Shown in pieces: positions 58,562-64,000 of a DNA stretch of 64,000 nt. Positions within the stretch are counted from its first letter, which is position 1. Each line of letters begins with the position of its first letter. This stretch comes from Megascapheus bottae (lineage: Eukaryota > Chordata > Mammalia > Rodentia > Geomyidae): the NCBI GenBank assembly GCA_024803745.1, contig JANJXV010000099.1, positions 1,860,001 through 1,924,000 on the forward strand. The letters run 5' to 3'. The translations under genes and the position numbers were made by a program. The notes beneath the pieces are model-generated. The model did not search any database. It saw only the letters and a list, made by a program, of their open reading frames with translations, and was not told the origin of the DNA.

Positions 58562-59566
58562 ATGGGCAGAACAAGAAACTCAAGAAAAATTTCAAATCAA
58601 GAAACAACATCCCCCACCCAATGTAAACAGACAATGGAAGAGTCACTGGCAAACCTAGAGGAGAGTCTTCCAAGTGCTACACAAATGCAATTGATAAACA
58701 TCCTTAATGGAAAATGTGAAAATATAAAGAAAGTGATAATAGAGGAAGACATAGCTGAACAAGAGGAAAGCATAAACAAAGTGATAAGTGAAAAAGAAGA
58801 AGCCATAAAGGAGGCCATAATAAAGGTTTTTCAAAGAAAGATGGATGAATTCATAGAATCCACAAATAAAAACGTGACCAAACTCCAGCAAATGTCCAAA
58901 GAAAATAAAGCTACTGAGCTAACCACTCAAAAGGAAATCAAGGAGATAAAGAAATCCATACATGATCTAAAACAAGAGATGCAAGGCATCAAAAATGAGC
59001 AATTAGAAGCAAGGGAGATGAAAAATAAAGTAGATAGTTTTGATAGCAGGTTAGACAATGCAGAGGAGAGAATTTCCGGGGCTGAAGATAATTTAGTTAT
59101 TATAGAGAATGAACAGAAAATGAGTCAATCCAAATCTAGGAAATATGAGAGAGCGCTTCAGGAGGTCCAAGATACAATTAGGAAGCCTAATTTAAGGCTA
59201 GTTGATATTGAGGAGGGCGTGGAGAAAGAGGTCAATGGTATTGGAAATATAATTCAGGAAATCATCTCAGAGAATTTCCCAAATATCCAGAAGGGCAGGT
59301 CCATCCAGATACGAGAAGCTTTTCGAACCCCAAACAGGCCTGACCAGAAAAGAACATCCCACTGCCACATTGTGATCCGAACTGGATCAATAGAAACGAA
59401 AGAAAAGATCCTAAAGGCAGCCAGGGAAAAGGGATCAGTAACCTATAAAGGCAAACCAATCAGAATAACCCCAGATTTCAAAGCAGAGACCATGCAAGCA
59501 CGAAGTGACTGGAAGCATATATGTCATGCCCTTAAATCAAATAACTACCAACCAAGAATACTGTAG
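58562..59566 (+). CDS. L1 ORF1, uninterrupted (unit B)
   Basis: A 334-codon open frame begins MGRTRNSRKISNQ and ends NNYQPRIL, a full-length ORF1p by family standards. Residues of about 60-170 are heptad-rich (trimerising coiled coil: EAIIKVFQRKMDEF, EIKEIKKSIHDLKQ). Next come the RRM-like part (NLRLVDIEEG, ISENFPNIQKG) and a C-terminal domain with TSHCHIVIRTGSIETKEK and AREKGSVTYKGKP. The gene-level copy in unit A has a 4-bp deletion. The host element lacks most of ORF2 and its 3' end, so this is a relic whose frame happens to be open. Expression is unknown. Confidence 0.85.
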   Translation: MGRTRNSRKISNQETTSPTQCKQTMEESLANLEESLPSATQMQLINILNGKCENIKKVIIEEDIAEQEESINKVISEKEEAIKEAIIKVFQRKMDEFIESTNKNVTKLQQMSKENKATELTTQKEIKEIKKSIHDLKQEMQGIKNEQLEAREMKNKVDSFDSRLDNAEERISGAEDNLVIIENEQKMSQSKSRKYERALQEVQDTIRKPNLRLVDIEEGVEKEVNGIGNIIQEIISENFPNIQKGRSIQIREAFRTPNRPDQKRTSHCHIVIRTGSIETKEKILKAAREKGSVTYKGKPIRITPDFKAETMQARSDWKHICHALKSNNYQPRIL

Positions 59567-59797
59567 CCAGCTAAGCTCTCATTCATAACTGAGGGAACAA
59601 TAAAACCATTCCATTCCAGGGAAAAGCTGCAACAATATGTCGAAACAAAACCAACACTACAGAGAATTCTCAAAGATGCTCTATACATAGAAAACCAAGA
59701 TAAATGCAACATAGGGAAAGAAATGGCACCTAAACAGCATACCATCTATGGACCACAAGAACTGTCAAGACACAGGCCCTACTAAAAGCTTTTTAAA

Positions 59798-60152
59798 ATG
59801 GTGGGAACTAATAAATATCTCTCAATCCTAACTCTCAATATCAATGGACTTAACTCTCCAATTAAACGGCATAGGCTGCCTAGTTGGATCAAAAAGCAAG
59901 AGCCATCGTTCTGCTGTGTTCAAGAGACACATCTTACCCAAAAACAATCATCTTTTGAGAGTGAGAGGTTGGAATAAACTCTATCAAGCTAACTGCCACC
60001 ATAAAAAGGCTGGAGTTGCCATCCTCATATCAGATACAATAGACTTCAAACTAAAAATAGTAAGAAAAGACAAAGAAGGTTACTACATACTACTAAAGGG
60101 ATCTCTCCTCCAGGAAGACATAACGATCCTAAATATTTACACACCCTTTTGA
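59798..60152 (+). pseudogene. L1 ORF2 endonuclease N-terminus fragment (unit B)
   Basis: From the ATG at 59798 the frame reads LTLNINGLNSPIKRHRL and then QEPSFCCVQETHL, keeping the early endonuclease motifs that unit A has shifted. It then stops at TAA after ESERLE. The frame at 59844-60152 carries the continuation AGVAILISDTIDFKLK. A small indel near 59955 separates them. Confidence 0.8.
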
Positions 60153-60607
60153 AGATTCTCAAAAGATTGAAGATTCTGCCAGTGTAAGTTAGATTCCGGC
60201 ATTGATATTAAATAATGCAATGAGTAGGGATTTATATTTGAAATATCACTGTTGACAAAATCTAACACACATTTGCTTAGTATTTGCTTTTGATTTCCCA
60301 AGAAGTTCAGTACAAGCTAACATGTGTGGCATATATCGACTGGGAGAAATAATTCAGAATATGTGACTCATTTGAACAGGAGTCAGTGAAAAGATACAAA
60401 AGCAGGATATCCATATTGTGATAATTTGTATCTTTTGCATATTTTGTGTTTGTTATTAATTCCATTTGTGATGTACATTTCTAGGTAGAAACTTTTAAAA
60501 TGTTTCCATACAATTTGTTATTTCAACAGCAAAAAAAGACATTTATATGCCTGATAAAATTCATAGAATCCAAATTTTTCCATATTATTTTTTGTTTTTT
60601 CTTTTTT

Positions 60608-61022
60608 TTGGTGGGTCATAGATCTTGAACTCAGCTTGGGCACTATCCCTGAGCTCTTCAGCTCCAGGCTACCACCTTACCCTGGAGCCAAGCCCCACTT
60701 CCCATTTTCTAAAGGTAAATTGGAGATAAGTGTCTCAGGTCTTTTTGTGCCAGGATGGCTTTAAACCTTGATCCTCAGATCTCAGCCTCCTGAGTAGCTA
60801 GGATTATAGAAGTGAGCCACCACCCCATCATGCTCAGCTTTCTGGTTTTTTTTAAACAAGCCCTTTGGCTGGAACTCGGTCTGAGCACTGTCCTTCAGCT
60901 TTCCTCAAGCCTAGTGATCTTCTACTTGAGCCACAGCACTACTTCTGGTTTTTTCTGTGTATGTGGTACTGCGGAATTGAACCTTCGTCTTCATACAAGC
61001 ACTCTACAACTATGCCAAACTC
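60608..61022 (-). mobile_element. Two reversed SINEs (unit B)
   Basis: Counterparts of 25436-25840, with 23 extra bases near 60857. Confidence 0.75.
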
Positions 61023-61683
61023 CCAGCCCCTCCACATTAGTTTTTATGATAGATCTTTCCATGCATCTAGGATGGCTAGAAATCCTTCTTGAGTTTCCCA
61101 AGATCAGGGAGTATAGGTGTGTCCCATCCTGTGTGGCTACATAACCATTGTTTAGGGTACAGTTCTCTCTTCATTCTATCCATCTAGAGCAATTTTCATC
61201 TTCCATGTATAATCATTAAACATTCAGCTCCTGTTCCTCTCTACTCCATTCTCTGGAACCATCGTGCTTTTTGGCTCTAAGGGTTTGTTGATCCTTGGAA
61301 GCTCTGGAAGGGAAAACATACCCTAGCTCTTCCTTTATGACTGCTGTATTTTTAGTTTACTGTAATCAAGATTCATCTGTAAAATATAGTAAAATGTTCT
61401 TCCTTTTCAATGCATTGTTTTGCATATTTCTATCTTTTGATTATTATTAATAGTTGTGAATGGATTCTCCACATATTTGTTCTAGGCTCTGCTTTCTCTT
61501 CCATTAGGTACAAATCTAGAAATAGAAGTGTTGGACCATATTTCTATGTACTTCTATATTTAGCACTTTTTTAGCACTCTCCACGCAATTTTTGATTGCT
61601 TTATATTCCTTACAGGACTATTCCAAAGTTCTACTTCTTCTCACTACCTTCCCAGTAATAGACTTTGAAAGTTGTTTTATTGT

Positions 61684-61708
61684 ATGCGTGTGTGTGTGTG
61701 TATGTGGA
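61684..61708. repeat. (TG)n microsatellite (unit B)
   Basis: Shorter counterpart of 26495-26545. Confidence 0.85.
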
Positions 61709-61864
61709 TCTTTTTGTTTAAAACTATATTTATATTAACATATTTAAAGTAATGATTTCATTGTAATTTTAATTTTTCTCATGACTGTTAATATTGAACT
61801 TCTTTCTACATTTTGAACTACTATTTCTATATATTCTTTTTAGAAAATCCTCTCCAATCTCCAA

Positions 61865-62806
61865 TTTTTTTCCCTTTTTTTTGTGGGGTAGTGGGGAAAG
61901 TCATGGGGCTTGGACTTGAGCCGTGAGCTCTTTAATTTAAGGCTATTGTCCTACCCTGAGTATTGCCTCTCAGTTGTTCTGCTCACAGCTCCCTACCCCT
62001 CTTCCCATTATATACAGAACAAAGGTCATCCTCAGTCTTTTTGAAAAAGTAAAACATACAGTAAATTTGTAGTATAAAACAGCAAGAAATAAATTTCTTG
62101 CCAGGTGCAGTGAATTCTACCTGTAATCCTAGCTACTCAGATATCAGGCTGATATCTAAAGATTTGGTTCAAAGGCAGCCTGGGCATTAGAAAGTCTATG
62201 AGACTCTCATCTACAGTTAACCACTAGAATATGGGAAATGGCACTGTGGCTTCATCGGTAGGGTGATAGCCTTGAGTTGAAGAGCTAAGGAACAGTGCCC
62301 AGGCCCAGAGTTCAAGCCTTACAAATCCCCCAGCCAAAAAAAAGAAAAAAAAAGTTTCTTCCCCAAGTGATTATTATGCCAGACATAGAACATTAACATT
62401 CTGGGTGTACTTCATAGTATTATTACTTGATACCCTAAGATTTTGCAATATTCTCACAGTACCAGCATATGTCATCATATAATGTAGTTCCTTTTCAATG
62501 GAATAATTCCATTTATAACCTAAATCTACTCCCTCGACTTATTTTTGTCGATACCACAATTGCTCTCCCATGATATGCCACAAGCCATTAAACATTTTAT
62601 GGTGGGTAATTGGAAAGGAGTGTCATGGAATTTTGTGCCAGGCTGGCTTTGAACCATGGTCCTCAGATCTCAGTCTCCTGAGTAGCTAGGATGACAGGCG
62701 TGAGCCACCAACACCTGGCTTGCCTTTTTATTTTTTGTGGATCTTGGGACTTGAACTCTGGGCCTAGGCACCATCCCTAAGCTTTTCAGGTCAATATTTC
62801 ATGTGA
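61865..62806. mobile_element. Three SINEs upstream of KRAB (unit B)
   Basis: Minus strand at 61865-62035, plus strand at 62094-62355 and minus strand at 62616-62806, as at 26700-27645. Confidence 0.7.
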
Positions 62807-62890
62807 GTCTAAACATTTAAGTAAAGGAATACAATTCCAACAAAAAAAGAATAAAATTCCAGACATTGTGTGTTTATAACTCAATGCTAA

Positions 62891-63130
<240 letters not shown>

Positions 63131-63375
63131 TAAATGAAAGATTCCTGGCCCTGACAAGTATCATTACTTTCTAAAGAAAACCTAAGGTAATTTTGTACTC
63201 ATTCTTCAGGATACATTCAGGATACTTTGACAACAGTTCTAAATTATGTTTCCTCTAATGGAGATGACATTCCAAACTTACACAGTAATTGTAAGTGGAT
63301 AAACCATCCAGAATAGAATATATATCATTATTGGCAATAGGATCTACAAATCACTAAACAGTGAGTTTATAATGG

Positions 63376-63640
63376 AAACCTGGCACTAGGTGCAATGTTT
63401 CATGCCTGTAATCTTAAAATATTCAGGAGGAAGAAATCTAAGAATTCTAATTTGAAGCCAGCAATGGCATAAAAATTGCCATGAAACTCTATAACTCCAA
63501 GTAACCCCTCAAAAATGTTAGTGGAGTTTGACTTTGTGGTTGAGTGCTTGTCTAGCATGCATGAAGACCTATGCATGTAAGTGGAGCTGGGACTCAAACT
63601 GGTATTTTTCTAGCCTTGAGCAAGACAGCTAAGTTTATGC
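63376..63640 (+). mobile_element. SINE fragments in KRAB intron (unit B)
   Basis: Counterpart of 28215-28485, with a small deletion near 63525. Confidence 0.6.
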
Positions 63641-63797
63641 CATAGAAAATGAATCCAGAGCTGGGGAAGAGTCAACCATGGAGCCAGTGAGAAATGAGAA
63701 AAAAGATTTAATACATAACATGTGAGTAGGATGTCTGCGAACTTAAACAATAATGACACAGCATAAGCAATAATTCTCTACTGTTTCTAATTTACAG

Positions 63798-63887
63798 GGC
63801 CCTGTGTTCCCAAACCTGTATTAATTGACAAGCTAGAGCACTGTGCAGAACTCTGGATAGGAAATTCCTCTGACAAGAATATCACAG
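63798..63887 (+). CDS. Second KRAB-linked exon (unit B)
   Basis: The exon is identical in sequence to 28647-28736, with acceptor 'tttacag' and donor 'gtgagt' kept. The phase joins KRAB-A at 62918-63044. The exon itself has no differences while the flanks have several, but it is too short to prove purifying selection. Confidence 0.85.
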
Positions 63888-64000
63888 GTGAGTGAATGCA
63901 TCTTCATATTGATGTTGGAGCCTGAGCCCCATTGGTAAGTTCATGTTGTGATGTACTGATCAATAATATTCTTAGTTACCCTAAATCCTGTGTGGAACCT

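Larger units (their letters stand above)
58000..60152 (+). mobile_element. 5' part of an L1, unit B
   Basis: This is the counterpart of 22840-24985: 5'UTR-like sequence, an intact ORF1 and a frameshifted start of ORF2, ending at the same internal ORF2 point. The shared end shows that the 3' loss predates the segmental duplication. Confidence 0.87.

Overview
The window looks like mammalian nuclear DNA, most likely from a rodent of the Geomyoidea (kangaroo rats, pocket mice, gophers). Evidence: dozens of dimeric SINEs whose left half is an ID/tRNA-Ala-like or a B1/7SL-like monomer and whose right half is a shared unit (core 'gtggctcaagtggtagag'), which fits the published description of IDL-Geo; abundant L1 LINEs; a KRAB/C2H2 zinc-finger gene with standard mammalian exon sizes; no operons or long intact genes. 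The species call is inference from memory of the SINE literature.

The main structure is a tandem segmental duplication. Positions 1-28849 (unit A) align collinearly with 34436-64000 (unit B), offset 34.4 kb at the left and about 35.2 kb at the right. The 5.6 kb between (28850-34435) is seen once: it carries the zinc-finger exon of unit A and an inverted, broken L1. Unit A is cut at its left end by the window and unit B at its right end.

Each unit reads left to right: (i) about 5 kb of mostly anonymous sequence with a candidate exon pair; (ii) remnants of a RalGDS-like gene (N-terminal REM/RasGEF_N part only, with in-frame stops and frameshifts); (iii) a SINE-dense stretch with a GA-rich microsatellite; (iv) three 3' L1 fragments, one holding a CA repeat; (v) a larger 3' L1 fragment; (vi) an inverted, older copy of part of the RalGDS-like locus; (vii) a 5' L1 fragment with 5'UTR, ORF1 and the start of ORF2; (viii) a KRAB zinc-finger gene with a 127-nt KRAB-A exon and a 90-nt second exon. 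Only unit A shows the zinc-finger exon, and there the array is disconnected from KRAB by stops and a frame change. The array of unit B is expected about 2 kb past the right edge.

The units differ by several structural events: a 582-bp deletion at 8-bp microhomology and a SINE-containing deletion of about 266 bp (both in unit B), a 1.6-kb difference inside an L1, and microsatellite length changes. Divergence is patchy, near zero around 4.5-5.6 kb and several percent around 6.8-8.5 kb and 18-21 kb, which suggests gene conversion or a mosaic history. No tRNA or rRNA gene, CRISPR array or bacterial system was found, and no clearly intact host gene is complete in the window.
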